Assembly: GCA_963575645.1 (NCBI GenBank)
Contig: OY754470.1
Coordinates: forward strand, 4,038,501 to 4,102,500
Length of the DNA: 64,000 nucleotides
Direction: 5' to 3'
Origin: Xanthostigma xanthostigma
Taxonomy: Eukaryota; Arthropoda; Insecta; Raphidioptera; Raphidiidae
Under the pieces are notes generated by a model that worked only from the letters and a program-made list of their open reading frames with translations, was not told the origin of the DNA and did not search any database. Of the stretch, positions 1 through 11,484 are shown piece by piece. Numbering within the stretch: position 1 is the first letter of the stretch; every line of letters starts with the position of its first letter. A program made the position numbers and the translations under genes.

Positions 1-1317
1 CATTTCGTTTTTCTTTAAATATAAGAGATACTTCTTACAAAATATACAGCGAAGATCGGACATCCTGTACAACACTTTCTGGTCCTTAAACAATGCATTA
101 ATGAAAATATATTTGAACAAATAAATAAAAATTTTAAGTGTCATGTGACTTTTGAGTCCTCTGTATAAAATACCGGTAATTCTTTAGCCATATGCTAGTG
201 ATTGCGACTATCCTATTTAACATGTTAATTTCTGAAACATATTTTCTTTTTTTAAGACTTGTGAAGTTGCAAGCAAGATAATTCCAAAAAACATTATTTT
301 AAGGCGCAAACGATTGTCTTCCATTAATAAAAATACTCAAAATATTACTCAACATACTTTTTAAGTCAATAATAATGGTAATTAGAAGTTTGAAGTGATT
401 TTCATTATACCTACAGCGAATTTATTTTATTACTAACCAAATATTCACATTATAATAATCTATATAGTTTTTTGGTACAGGAAATGACAACAATGTATAA
501 TACGCGCCACGGATCTAAAAGGTTCGGAAGTTAGTCACAAACAGCGTCGCAAAGGTACATTTTAGGCCGTTAAGACTCCCACCACCTCTCAGCTACCTGC
601 ACGGAACGTGCGCTCGTCAGTGATTGGCTGTGATCGCTCGTTGCCTTTGTCACTTTGCTGCTTTAAAGTACAGTGGAGTAGGCTATTGTTAAGTTGTTAT
701 TGCTACTTTAGTTTTGTTGAGTTGCGAGTTTGTAGTTTTTCAACAGACTGTACAAAAGCGCAAGCCCGCATTTACATCTAATTTCCGAGCCTTTTAGATT
801 CGTGGCGAGTATTATATAAAACTGTGTTTTTTTTTTTAAACTGAGCACGAAACATGCAAACGAAAAAAAAGCTGAAACAGCTATTGGTGCTAATAAATAG
901 ATGAGGATGGAATCAGCGATATAATTCGTAAATAATTTAAAGTGCGAAATCAAAATCTCGCCCTGGGCGCCAATGACCCCAGTTAATAAATTAAATTTTA
1001 TCGTAAAGAGGGCTGTTTAGTCATAAAACAAATTCACTGTATTCGCTTATCTAAATATTTAATTTTTCAAAAGACAAACTATTGCTTTTTAAATGATTAT
1101 TTTTATCGTTTTTATTGTCGGAATGTTTTCTTTTTTTGTAAAAATGAAAAAACTTTTTTAATTATTGTATATTATACGTGTATTGACAATTTATATAATA
1201 AATTATGTACCATATTATTATGAAATAAATTTATTATTTGATTAATTATTCGACAAAGCGTTCAATTAAAATAAACAATAACATTCAGAGTAAAGTAACA
1301 AACTATTTAATGTTCAT
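1..1317. other. Gene-free flank downstream of CSN6
   Basis: AT-rich sequence with no coding signal that I can support. It should contain the 3' UTR of CSN6, which is transcribed leftwards and stops at 1318. The only clear structure is one copy of a short inverted-repeat element at 494-817, listed separately. Confidence 0.6.
494..817. mobile_element. Short TIR element (MITE), copy 1
   Basis: About 320 bp bounded by inverted ends: the left end reads ATACGCGCCACGGATCTAAA and the right end is its near-complement, TTTTAGATTCGTGGCGAGTAT. A second copy lies at 28390-28645 and shares the interior (for example CGGAAGTTAGTCACAAAC and TTTTTCAACAGACTGTACAA). The outermost bases are TA-rich, which would fit a TA target duplication, but family assignment is not possible. 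No coding capacity. Confidence 0.75.
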
Positions 1318-3613
1318 TTAGAAAAATAGACCCCTCATTCTGCGACCCATTCCTTGCCGATCGTAGAGAATATTAAATTTATTGACAAACTGATTAATAT
1401 CATTACAGCCTTTCGTGATTGTACCTAAATATGTCATTAATCCAACATCATTGCATTGCTACAAAAGAGAAACATTTCAATTAGATCTTTAAATTTCAGC
1501 GCCCTTCATCGGATAAAAATCGGACTTGAGAAAAACTGAGATCTAATTTAAGAACCGACGATTGCTAATTGGATTTTTAATTTATTAAAAAAGAAACCCG
1601 GAAAAACGCGTGTTGGGCACACACGATAGAGTTCCATACTGTTCGTATGAGTTTTGTGTCATTTGGCTACGGAACCCTAACAATAAATTGTAATCGGGAG
1701 GTGGCACAGAAAGTCATGGGCTTTAAATAAGCAATAAGTATACTCACGTTATAGAAGTTTTGTCTAAATCTATCGCTTTGAATGACAGGTAATCGGTGGC
1801 TTAGAGAGTAAGCTTCACGTAAAATTTCATGATTTGATTTAAGTTCTCCAGCTTCGACAGCTCTTATATAAGCGAGGACAAGTTTAACTCGTGAATGTAA
1901 CATTTTTATTGCACTATGCTGAGCCGTCAAATGTTCGGCCACTATTAAAAAAAAACGTTTTCTGTATTAGATTATTAAAATATGCATTTGTAAATGCGCT
2001 GATATCGTCCTTACCGAGGGAGCTTTCTCCGGCATCGTTTGCGGATACACGGGCAACGTGATCGACGCCGATTCGTTCTGCTTCTTCGGTCGCAAGAGTA
2101 TACGAAAGTGTAACGAATAACATTGTAGCTTCTCCGCCGACAATATCGATCACTGATTCATACAATGTCACAGGCAACTAATAATAACGAGAGTAAATGA
2201 ATATTCGGATTTTATTTTGATAAGGAGGTTGATGCGTTACAGTCTCAATCAAAAGTAAGTCGAATTCTAAATAGAAACTTTTCCATAATAAACATTTACA
2301 AAAGGTTATAAGTCGATGATACTAATAAATTATTGTCATAAAGGCATAAATAAATATTTTTTTTAATATTAATTAATTATTTCAGTATTTTACTTAATGG
2401 ACTAACTTTTGAATGTTTTGTATAAAGTTAGGTTAGAAAAAAAAAATTATGTAAATATCTGTATTTTACATATTTTTTGCAGTAAATAATTAAAAAAAGA
2501 AATTAGAAGTAATAAAAATTAAAACTAAATCATTAAAAAGTTGAAAATTCAGTTAAAATTGTTAAAATTGTCAAGAATAAAAGTTCATAATCGAAAAGTG
2601 CTAAGGTTTAATAATGTTTATTAATGATTAAAAGTCTCCTAATTAAATTGGAAAAAATATTAAAATATGCGTAAGACATCGGTGCTTTACATAGTTTTCG
2701 GAACTGCTTACATTATTTGGTTATTTGCAAAAAATTAAAATGTTCCGTTTGCATGCTAGGTTGACATATTTTCCATAAGACTACCTACATGTAAAAGTTT
2801 TTTTAAATTTTTAACTTTATAAATCTCCTAATGAATTTGGATTTTTCACAGAAAATTTTTTCATAAAAAAATCTATTACAAAAACTTTATTTCAGATTTT
2901 TTTCATTATCTTCGTAAAACGGCTCAACCTCCTTAAAACCGTAAAGAATTTACTTACGTCACCATTTCTCGATAACGGATTCAGTTTTAACAAAATTGGA
3001 CATTCATTTATTTCACAAATTTGTTTTTGAATTTTTATATCGCTTTCATCCGGTATGTCACCCGTTGTGTACCAACCGAGAAAATCCATATCACTGAATA
3101 CTTGTTTGACTAAAATTATTTGTTACAAAATATTAAGAAAGTTACAAATACGCATATTTTTATATCGCAAAGAAAACTTACATTGTTCCTCTTTAGTGAT
3201 ATAATAATCTCGATCAATTATCGCATCACCAGCGATAATACTGATTAAGAGTTCAAATGAATTCATTACTTCGATATTACGACCTTTTTGTTTACCAATA
3301 AGTGCTCCGACAACTATATCAAAAATAAAATAAATAACAACTGTGACGATTGTATTCTCTGCAGAAATTCAACTAATAAATGATTCCGTCCGTTACCTTT
3401 CTGTGGGGAGCCTTCCTGTGCCTTTAATCTAGTCCAGTGTTCTGATATATTCATGATAACTAGAGGGTGCAACGAAACGGTAACAGAACCAACAGTTCCC
3501 GAAGATGCCATTACATTTTTCGAAGAATCGCTTATTACAGCTGTACTACTCGTTCCTGCTGCTTCGACATCCATTGCGGTATCGACCGGGATTTCGTCTG
3601 ATCCTTCAGCCAT
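1318..3613 (-). CDS. CSN6: COP9 signalosome complex subunit 6 (CSN6)
   Basis: Six exons on the minus strand: 3613-3397, 3313-3182, 3109-2958, 2177-2015, 1941-1748 and 1458-1318. They give 999 nt and a 332-residue protein. All junctions are GT-AG and keep phase. CSN6 is a non-catalytic MPN subunit of the COP9 signalosome, which removes NEDD8 from cullin-RING ubiquitin ligases. Visible marks are the MPN start ([17 protein letters not shown], about residues 47-62), LGWYTTGD, the region [15 protein letters not shown], and the C-terminus ending GRRMRGLFF. The metalloprotease histidine motif (HxH) is absent, as expected for an MPN-minus subunit. The start at 3613 (MAEGSD) is preferred over an in-frame ATG at 3733 because the extra residues match nothing in the family. 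The largest intron (2178-2957) is plain AT-rich DNA. Confidence 0.96.
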
Positions 3614-4045
3614 TATAAATAAGAATAATTTAAAAGTAACTTGCACAATAAAATAAGGCTTGACAGACGACTGCACTCGATTTTTGAGGTTAAAACACTT
3701 CAAACAAAATTGAAACAATGTAGCCAACTGCATAACAAAACATTACGACAGGGTCTCTGGTAGACTCAGGACAGGGCTAACACATATTTGGGAAACAAGG
3801 AAACGAAAAAAACTGTTGAAATTAACGTGTAAATAAAATCTGAGAGAGTTTTCTATTGGGAAATTTTTATTAATTACGAATTTTATTTAGGAATTGCACG
3901 TTTATTAGCATTATTATTTATAAACAAGTGTAATTTTAACACTGTGTTCTTTATTATTTCCTATACGTAAAAAACTAATTGTAACTTGATTACCTACGAA
4001 AGAAAAGCTAAACTTATAAGATATTATACCAGATAATTAAGTAAA
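3614..4045. other. Short intergenic spacer
   Basis: This 432-bp spacer separates the stop of the CHK-like gene from the start of CSN6, both transcribed leftwards. It must hold the CHK-like 3' UTR and the CSN6 promoter and 5' UTR. No repeat or motif stands out. Confidence 0.6.
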
Positions 4046-6553
4046 TTACAATAATAAATGTTCACAATGTTTCCTTAAACTGTAGGTCAATTCTTCTAAT
4101 CTATGTTTATAACAGGGTTGCCGCCTGCAATTTTCCTCGATTATAATAAATCTGTCTTTTTTGTACATCATTTCAGTCAGATATGCATTATTGAATATCT
4201 CGTTAAAATATTCGTTGTCTGAAAGAACAAACTGGCTAACAAATGATACGTTCAGTAATGCATATGGTTTGATGTATTCACAAGATGCGATAAAGTCTTC
4301 AAAGGGAAACACTTCTTCGACTTCTATACCACAGTTACGAAGTTCAGTGGATACAACGTGGTGATAAGTTTTCAAAATAACGGACATGTTCTTTTCTTGA
4401 AATTCTTTTGAAGTTGTGAAATAAATAAAACACATCACATCATTGGCAGGTATCGTATACCGAACAAATTGAAAATCAACAATGCTTGTAGATGTTGGAT
4501 TTCCACTTAAACCGTACTTTATCATAAAATTATTTGCCCACACATCAGCATGTGTAATTACATTACGATATTTAGTTGAAGGCTTCACGTAACTAGAAAA
4601 CTTATAAGCGAGTTTTTTAATTTTATTTTTAAATTCTTCATCCGAAATTCCGTCCGTTTGATTAGGAAAAAGGAAATCGACCACTTTCGTCATAGCCTCG
4701 ATAGATACTCCTACCCATTCTTTTACTTCAGTGGTATAAATTGCTTCTGAAAAATTGTCACCATATTCTTCACCAATCCGATAACGTCGCTGGTATTTTT
4801 TTGACATTTTTTCTTCATAAATTAAGCTTGATACATGAAATTTGGCTAATGCCGTTATAACAGAAATAGCTTCGTCAAAATTTAAATACTTGTATTTATT
4901 GGGCGTTTGATATCCGATTTCAGATAAATTTTCTAATATCAAGCATTGATTCACACGTGCAATATAGCATTGCGGTGCAAAGTCGTTTATTTGATAAATG
5001 CCGTTACTTAACATCACTTGAAATAAATCATAAATAAATACTTCCTTATAAAACGCGTTTGTTTCTTTTAACACTTCAAGAGAAAAATCATTCTCAGGCA
5101 TTATCTTAACAAAAAACGAAAAGCGTTTGTTTTTTCCTTTAGTTTGAACTTCAATATTCAGCATTCGGTGTTCACCAAGATAGCCACGTTTTTCTGACGA
5201 TATTTTTGAAGTGCTGAAACTACGAATATCAAAATTAGTCGAATTTAATTTTACTTTCATCAGTTTATAACAATCTTCGATTGTAACATGTTCTTCTAAT
5301 AGTTCATCTTGAACTTCGAGCATCATTTCGATTGCCTTTCTTTTATAATTTTCGTCTGTTGTATAAAATAACTTTACGTGCTCCACTTTATCAATAAACA
5401 TAAATTTTCTGTACGCTTCTGGATCACTTAATAAATTCAAAACGTATTCTTCAGGTAACATATGAATTATTTTGTATAATACGCACTGTATCTTTGCCAA
5501 AGTTTGCATATATCTTAGACTACTTAAAAATTCAATTTTTGGAATTATATTCGTCAATAATAAGCCATTGTTTCTCAGTTTTTCATTTAAACATTCGTAG
5601 TAATAGTCCAACATATCGTGAAAATATTTTTTTCGAAATTCAGGAGTTGTATTCAAATAAATAAATGTCAGCACATCGTGAGCTGGTGGATTGTAACGTG
5701 TCAATTGAAAGTCGATTAGAACGCAATCGACTGGTTTGCCGTCTTCCAGATATTTAAACATCATATTATTGCTCCACAGATCACCATGGCACACTATGTT
5801 TCGATAAATTTTCGACGGTTTGACTATTTCAATTAATTCATAAAGTTTTTTAGTAAATTTCTCTTTCAAAATCTCGGGTGATACAAACATATCATTTTTC
5901 GGTAATAAATCAATCAGTTCTTTCAACGCCTTCTCGTTACTTCTCAGCCACGAATTACCTAATGGTTTGTGTTCATCGACGTATATAGCTTCTTCAAACA
6001 TTGCGGGAAATTCCTCACCGATTTTGAACTTGGACTTTTTTTCCACGGTACATTTTTCCTCGTAAGCAATGGTTGCCGCATGGAAAGATGCAATAGTCTT
6101 CAGTGCAATTTTGCAATGCGTAAGATCGTAATCCAGAAGGATTTTTGGTGTCCTGTAGCCTTTCAAAGCCATATCTTCCATTACCAGCAAACGGTTTGGC
6201 TTACACAAATATAATTTTGGAGCAAAATCAACATTTTTTCCGAGTATAAATGTATTGAATATGAATTCTTCTTTCAAATACGCTTGAAATTCATTAGCAA
6301 ATTGATTTTTAACATCGTCAGTTCCATCTGGTTTCAACTTAGCAAATAATTCAATCTTTTCATGTTTATTTTCTACGTCAACATTAATTGTTATCTTTAA
6401 ATATTCACCAAGAAAACCACCGAACTCTTCACTGTATGGTTTAATTGAATAATCGATTAGTTTAAATTCTCTTATGTTTAATGCACGTTGCACAATTTTT
6501 TCGCAGTCTAATTTAGATATTAGTTGTAAATTTTTTATTTCCATTTTAAACAA
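4046..6553 (-). CDS. Two-domain CHK kinase-like (EcKinase/DUF1679-type) protein
   Basis: A single uninterrupted frame of 835 codons encodes two tandem copies of the insect CHK/EcKinase-like fold, a relative of choline/aminoglycoside kinases. Domain 1 spans about residues 10-410 and domain 2 about 425-835. Each has a Brenner-type catalytic loop and a metal-binding DFQ. In domain 1 these are H256, D258 and N263 (VCHGDLWSNN) and D281. In domain 2 they are H668, D670 and N675 (ITHADVWANN) and D693. The family phosphorylates small hydroxyl substrates; some insect members act on ecdysteroids at C-22, and many are linked to detoxification. The substrate here is unknown. Typical members have one domain of about 400 residues, so this is a fusion or internal duplication. 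There are no introns. An alternative start three codons downstream (MEIKN) is equally possible. Confidence 0.93.
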   Translation of the reverse strand: MFKMEIKNLQLISKLDCEKIVQRALNIREFKLIDYSIKPYSEEFGGFLGEYLKITINVDVENKHEKIELFAKLKPDGTDDVKNQFANEFQAYLKEEFIFNTFILGKNVDFAPKLYLCKPNRLLVMEDMALKGYRTPKILLDYDLTHCKIALKTIASFHAATIAYEEKCTVEKKSKFKIGEEFPAMFEEAIYVDEHKPLGNSWLRSNEKALKELIDLLPKNDMFVSPEILKEKFTKKLYELIEIVKPSKIYRNIVCHGDLWSNNMMFKYLEDGKPVDCVLIDFQLTRYNPPAHDVLTFIYLNTTPEFRKKYFHDMLDYYYECLNEKLRNNGLLLTNIIPKIEFLSSLRYMQTLAKIQCVLYKIIHMLPEEYVLNLLSDPEAYRKFMFIDKVEHVKLFYTTDENYKRKAIEMMLEVQDELLEEHVTIEDCYKLMKVKLNSTNFDIRSFSTSKISSEKRGYLGEHRMLNIEVQTKGKNKRFSFFVKIMPENDFSLEVLKETNAFYKEVFIYDLFQVMLSNGIYQINDFAPQCYIARVNQCLILENLSEIGYQTPNKYKYLNFDEAISVITALAKFHVSSLIYEEKMSKKYQRRYRIGEEYGDNFSEAIYTTEVKEWVGVSIEAMTKVVDFLFPNQTDGISDEEFKNKIKKLAYKFSSYVKPSTKYRNVITHADVWANNFMIKYGLSGNPTSTSIVDFQFVRYTIPANDVMCFIYFTTSKEFQEKNMSVILKTYHHVVSTELRNCGIEVEEVFPFEDFIASCEYIKPYALLNVSFVSQFVLSDNEYFNEIFNNAYLTEMMYKKDRFIIIEENCRRQPCYKHRLEELTYSLRKHCEHLLL

Positions 6554-7799
6554 CCTCTTGATGAGACGTAATGTTTTGGAATAATCTTTTTGTCGTTTGA
6601 TATCGTTGGTCTCTATTTAAATACTCATATTTAATATTTCTAAAAATATTCCATTGTGTAGATGATTTACAAACTGTGTGTCTAACTGAAGTCAGATATT
6701 AACTTCTTAACGTTCAAATAATATAAACAATAAATTGAAAAAACACGAGATAGTATAGTTTGCGCCTAGAATGACAATGGGATTTTTTAATTATTTTTTT
6801 TAATGAATCATTCTTTTAAAACTGAGATCCATCTCAGAAGATTATAATTGTAATTCACAGGTTTCGCGAAAATATTTTTATTTTATTTTACACCCTATAT
6901 AGATATACAGGCCACAGATTAATTAATGTTAAGTAGGTCAATCTATTGCGCATCATGACACCACATAAGTTCCACGTAAGCAAGTAATAAATAAATATTG
7001 TAAATTAAAATCACGTAATATTGGCTTATATATAAGTAAATATTCGCTGATTGATTCAATTTGAATTATGCAGATTCATCTGCACAAAGTTTAGGGCAAG
7101 GAGAAAGGGACACCTAACATATATATAGGAAAATTCCGACACACATGACACAACACACCAGATGGGATGTAGGGAAGCAACACACCGGTAGGGACGCAGA
7201 ACATAACACACGGGAAGGGACTCAGGGACAGTCAAGAGCACAACACGAAGGACAGGGACAAAAGATTCACCCTGACAGATCAAAGAGAACGTAAGTTCAA
7301 ATTTGGGTTTTAAATAAAAGTGTTGGTGTGTTCATGCTGTAAAAACGGTAAGTCCAATTCAGAATTTAACCAACCAAACGCGCTTTTAGATCTTCCATAC
7401 CAAATATTGTTCCCCGCAGTATAATCACAACGCAGTAGGTTAATAACGAACTTCAATAAAAAACATTCAAATAATATAAGTATTAATTGTATTATTAAAA
7501 AAAAGTTTAAATTTCATATATATCTGCGGTCATTTTACCAGAATACTACATCGTCTAATCTACACCTTTGACTTTCCTTTAATTATTCTCCAAGCTAGGA
7601 TGCCTTACTTTAAGTAAACTAAAAGTGATTGTTATAAACAGACATTTTTATTATAGGTATAAAATTATTCAAATCATACTTACGTTTAGTTGCTTGTGTA
7701 TAAGAAGCATTTAAGTAAAATAAATACTTTTATCTGTAATCATATTCATTTTTATGCTACATTTATAGCGTTATGAGTTTATGGCAAAGTAGCTTGTAG

Positions 7800-8135
7800 T
7801 AGACTGTAGTTTTTAACCGACGAAAAACAAAAACGGAGGAGGTTCTCAAGTCGACGCGTATATATTTTTTTTTTTATGTATGACCACGCATAACTTTTTA
7901 CAGAGTAGTCCGATTTTGAAAATTATTTTTTTATTGGATAGGGTGTACCTCGAGGTTGGTCTCATATAAATTTGGAAAAAAAATTCCTACCCTAAGGGTG
8001 GGAAAATAGGGGTGATTTATTGTTTACTCACAGATTTTCATGTTGAGTTGTGTATTACAATTATAAATTATATAGCCACAAAAAATTATAAAATAAAAAC
8101 TTTTTAACAAAAAAATTAAACCGCCGAAAAACTGA
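7800..8135. repeat. Dispersed repeat, family unnamed
   Basis: The block contains ACGGAGGAGGTTCTCAAGTC, then a T-run and TATGTATGACCACGCATAAC. A related but diverged block lies at about 42735-42870 (GGAGGTTATCATTTCAACGC). This is a repeat style common between insect genes. I cannot define its ends or assign a class. Confidence 0.45.
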
Positions 8136-9164
8136 AAAGCAAAAAATAATAAATCTTTATATTTAACTAAGTTCTATTTAAGTAGTTGAACGTATGTGAC
8201 AGTCTAGCATATCTAAGTAATTTTGAGTCGGCGTCAAACAATCAATGAACAAAAATCACTAAAAGAAATAACCAAATCAAATTAACAATGATACGTGAAA
8301 TCTCCAGCGATAAGCATTAACATTCCAATCATGCGCTCTCCACACGACCACTCGCAAAGACGTGTGCCCTCAGTGTGTGCCCGTTCGGGTTGCTGTGCCA
8401 TGAATGACTCCCTAACTAAGATAGTAACCTGACTCTTAATAACTCTTTAATAATGTAGTTTATTGAAATAGATCCTCGATTCATCTACTAATCCTCTGTT
8501 ATTATTACCATGTTTTTATTAACTCGCTTTATTGTAATTTGTATGGCTGTCATACATTTCTAGTGGTTCTGGGTACTAGGCTGATTATTAACACTAAGTC
8601 TAAAGCTTTATTACCTAACGTTAAAGTAAAGGCTAATAAAAGATATGTTACCTTAGCGAAAAAACTTAAGATATTTATTGTCTAACATCTATAATTTACA
8701 GTATATCTATCAATAAAATGCATTCCCTAAATGGATAGTAGGTATGTATTAACAGTTTAAATTTGTAAATATATAATAATAATTTAAACGGGCTCATAAA
8801 AAATTTTAATACAGTACTGATAACTTCAGTTAATCAAAGATAGAGAGGTATTATTACTCTGACGTTATATCAGACGCGTTTTCGTTTCAACGTGGAAGCT
8901 GTCTAGCTTACTAGATGATACAATATTTGCGCTCATTTTCAATAGATCGACAACAAAGGTAAATTTAATGTAAATAGACTATAAAATATATTTTTAACTT
9001 TCATGCATTATACCCTTTTCCCGCCATATTGTAACTGTTGATAATAAAATCACATTTTATTTAATTTTTTATTTAAATTCAAGGATGTTCTGACAGCCTT
9101 CATTTAATAATTATCACCGCTACTGACGGCGACGCATTGCAGTGGCTCAGTCTGGTTTGCGTGT

Positions 9165-9350
9165 GTTGCTTTAACGTTCAACAGATAGCTCTGTATTCAA
9201 CAGATGGCGCTACCGTTGCCGTAAAATATTTAGTATAGCGTATGTTGCTTTTACGTCCAACAGATGGCCCTGTATTCAACAGATGACGCTACCGTTGTCA
9301 TAAAATATTTAGTATAGCGTGTGTTGCTTTAACGTCCAACAGACTTAGCT
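9165..9350. repeat. 79-bp tandem repeat, about 2.4 copies
   Basis: The word GTTGCTTTAACGTYCAACAG recurs at 9165, 9244 and 9323, a period of 79 bp. Each unit contains two variants of CAACAGATGGCGCTACC, at about 9179, 9199, 9259 and 9279. The array is not coding. The CAGATGGCGC word resembles the core of insect CTCF sites; see findings. Confidence 0.8.
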
Positions 9351-9650
9351 GTTTTCAAAAAAAAAAAAACATGTTTTCACCCGTCACTGATGTGACATAT
9401 TATATAAAATAGGTATATAAAAACATGCGCGTATCGAATGCAACGTTATGTGAAAATTTCAAGGCAATCGATGAAAAACTTTCGGAAAAAAGATTTTGAA
9501 CAAACGAAAGTTACATTTTTATTTATATAGACGGAACGAATCACAACAATGCTATAATAAGAATATTTTCTCTAGTTTCAAGGCCGCCAATAGCGGGGGA
9601 TACTTGGGCCTAGTATCAATTCATATTGTCTAGTATCATCAGTAAAAAAA

Positions 9651-9900
9651 ATTGGTTGTCTGTAAAGTCGGTTTACGGACGATAGTTTTACGTGATAACG
9701 TCATAAAGAAACATTGATGAACTCTCTGACGTCACGCGAGAAGAGAGAGAAATGCGTACAAGCCGACGCTTGGGCCGATCGTGCCTCTCTATCGCTTATA
9801 CCGCGCTCTCGCTTGCACGCTCAGGCTCAGGCGGAACGTGACACTTTTTCGTGCGTGCAGCCGGTGTTTCATCAATTTATAAGACGTTATCACGTCAAAA
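9651..9900. mobile_element. Foldback element with TACGTGATAACGT ends, copy A
   Basis: It starts with TTGTCTGTAAAGTCGGTTTA and TTTTACGTGATAACGTC and ends with AAGACGTTATCACGTCAAAA, the inverted form of the inner end. The same ends occur at 45171-45957 and 47552-47757. The open frame running through it (9714-9968) is not conserved between the copies, so I treat it as chance. Confidence 0.7.
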
Positions 9901-10660
9901 ACAAAGACATGTACGCGAAATGTGTGATTCATTTGTTAAATTACTGTTACCTGGGTCGTAAAGTTTAATATTTTTCTGGCTGATGCTAGAAACAGAAACA
10001 CGTAAATTGTTTTTGTAGGTACCTGAAATGCATACGTAACTTGTTTTTATAACAATAAAAACTATTTTAAATTTAATCAGATTTTAGGTATTCCAATCTC
10101 ATCTTAATTCAGGTGCGGCGATATATTTTTTTCAGTAAAAGCAAATCACATACCAACCAGAAAATTCATAGATTTTGTTCGAGCTATATGTTGTAATCCG
10201 TATATACCAAGTTTCATGAAAATCGGTCCATTTATTTCTCATACTTATGAAACGTTTTTTTCGTGCCAACTTTCAAGATTTTAATAGGAGGAATAAACAT
10301 AATACAATATTTATTTATTGCACTTGCGTGGTTACATACAGCATGGAAATAGCTGAGCCGCCAATGTATTTCGTCAACAATTTAAAACATTGTTCTGGTA
10401 TTTCCCTTATAAATGTATCTAACAAGGGCCTACACGTCAATGTCCTTCCATATATTTTATAGTACGTCAATGAATTATGCGATTAGGAAAATTTATGCGA
10501 AAATTTACGTGAATGTCTCCAACCAACAACCATAACGTCAATTTTTATAATGAGTTGGGAGACAATTTAATCTTTTTTTTACTGTTTTTTTTAACAAGGT
10601 TGGTAAAGTGGTAACATAAAAAAACATAGAATTATGGCAGGTTCTAAGTTATGTCCCAAG

Positions 10661-11095
10661 CATAGAGATATTAGACTAGAGTACGCGAGTGAGCCGTGAA
10701 AATGTCTGCAATTCAGAGAGAGAAAAGTTCCTTATCTCTATGGTAACTAATGATACAAAACAATGCTGATTTGAGTAAACATATATAATCAAATCTTTGA
10801 TTAACGTCTGATTAGAACTCTTCAATAAATAAAATTATCGACCAATTTTTCAGACAATATATTAACAAACAATATAAAATTAATACATTAACGTTTCAAT
10901 CCGGATTTGGACCTTCTTCAGAAACGTTAATGTATTAATTTTATATTATTTGTTAATATATTGTTTGAAAAATTGGTCGATAATTTTATTTATTGAAAAC
11001 ATATATAATGATACGGAACGTTTGCATCGTTCTCTCTCTGAACTGCTGACACTTTCACTTATGGCAAGCGTACTCAAGTAACTTATATCTCTATG
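10661..11095. mobile_element. hAT-type element with 8-bp TSD, hosting a nested insertion
   Basis: Inverted ends CATAGAGATA and TATCTCTATG are flanked by a perfect 8-bp direct duplication, GTCCCAAG (10653-10660 and 11096-11103). That length is the hAT hallmark. The arms also share GAGTACGC/GCGTACTC and runs of AGAGAGAG/CTCTCTCT. A separate self-complementary element (10790-10996) has inserted in the middle. Confidence 0.85.
10790..10996 (+). mobile_element. Self-complementary element with 13-bp TSD, copy 1
   Basis: It begins CAAATCTTTGATTAACGTCTG and ends AATTTTATTTATTGA. Two long complementary arms are separated by a short centre near 10915. It is flanked by a perfect 13-bp direct duplication AAACATATATAAT (10777-10789 and 10997-11009). 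The left arm carries about 38 bp missing from the right arm. The tail is TTTA-like. A 13-bp duplication fits target-primed retrotransposition better than cut-and-paste transposition. Confidence 0.85.
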
Positions 11096-11148
11096 GTCCC
11101 AAGTCGATATACCCGTAGTTACTATCTGTATATCTAATTTGTAATTTA

Positions 11149-11484
11149 CTAGCGGTCCATCCCGGTTTCACCCGGGTGCAAAACTGTTCTGGAAATATTA
11201 TACTGACCATCCCATCTACACAGCAGAATTATCAAAGTACATTGTTTTTATGTATCTCTACAGATTTGGCCAGCGTTAGGTAAGCGTACGAAAAAAGTTT
11301 TTTTTTAACAAAACACCCTCATAGTTCTGCCATTTTGTACAAAATATTTACAAATTATATACAGAAACCTTCCACGTTTATCGCTCTTTCTATTAGTGAA
11401 AACCGTATGAAAACCCGTTCGGTACAGTTCTTGAGTATATCGCGTTCAAACAAATAAACAGACGCGGAGGGACTTTGTTTTAGC
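11149..11484 (-). mobile_element. Helitron-like non-autonomous element
   Basis: Read on the minus strand, it ends with the hairpin-forming CACCCGGGTGAAACCGGG, then GGACCGCTAG followed by T. This is the CTAG|T terminus of Helitrons. The other end has TTTGTTTGAACGCG (read on the minus strand), as in other copies in this window. The right limit is approximate because another copy abuts it. Confidence 0.65.

Noticed and set aside
3614..3733. Upstream in-frame ATG extending CSN6 by 40 residues
   Set aside because: The added hydrophobic segment matches no CSN6, and a cytosolic/nuclear signalosome subunit should not carry a signal-like leader. It more likely lies in the 5' UTR.
9714..9968. 84-codon frame with Arg/Ala-rich composition
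   Set aside because: It lies wholly inside a foldback element, and the frame is not kept in the other two copies.
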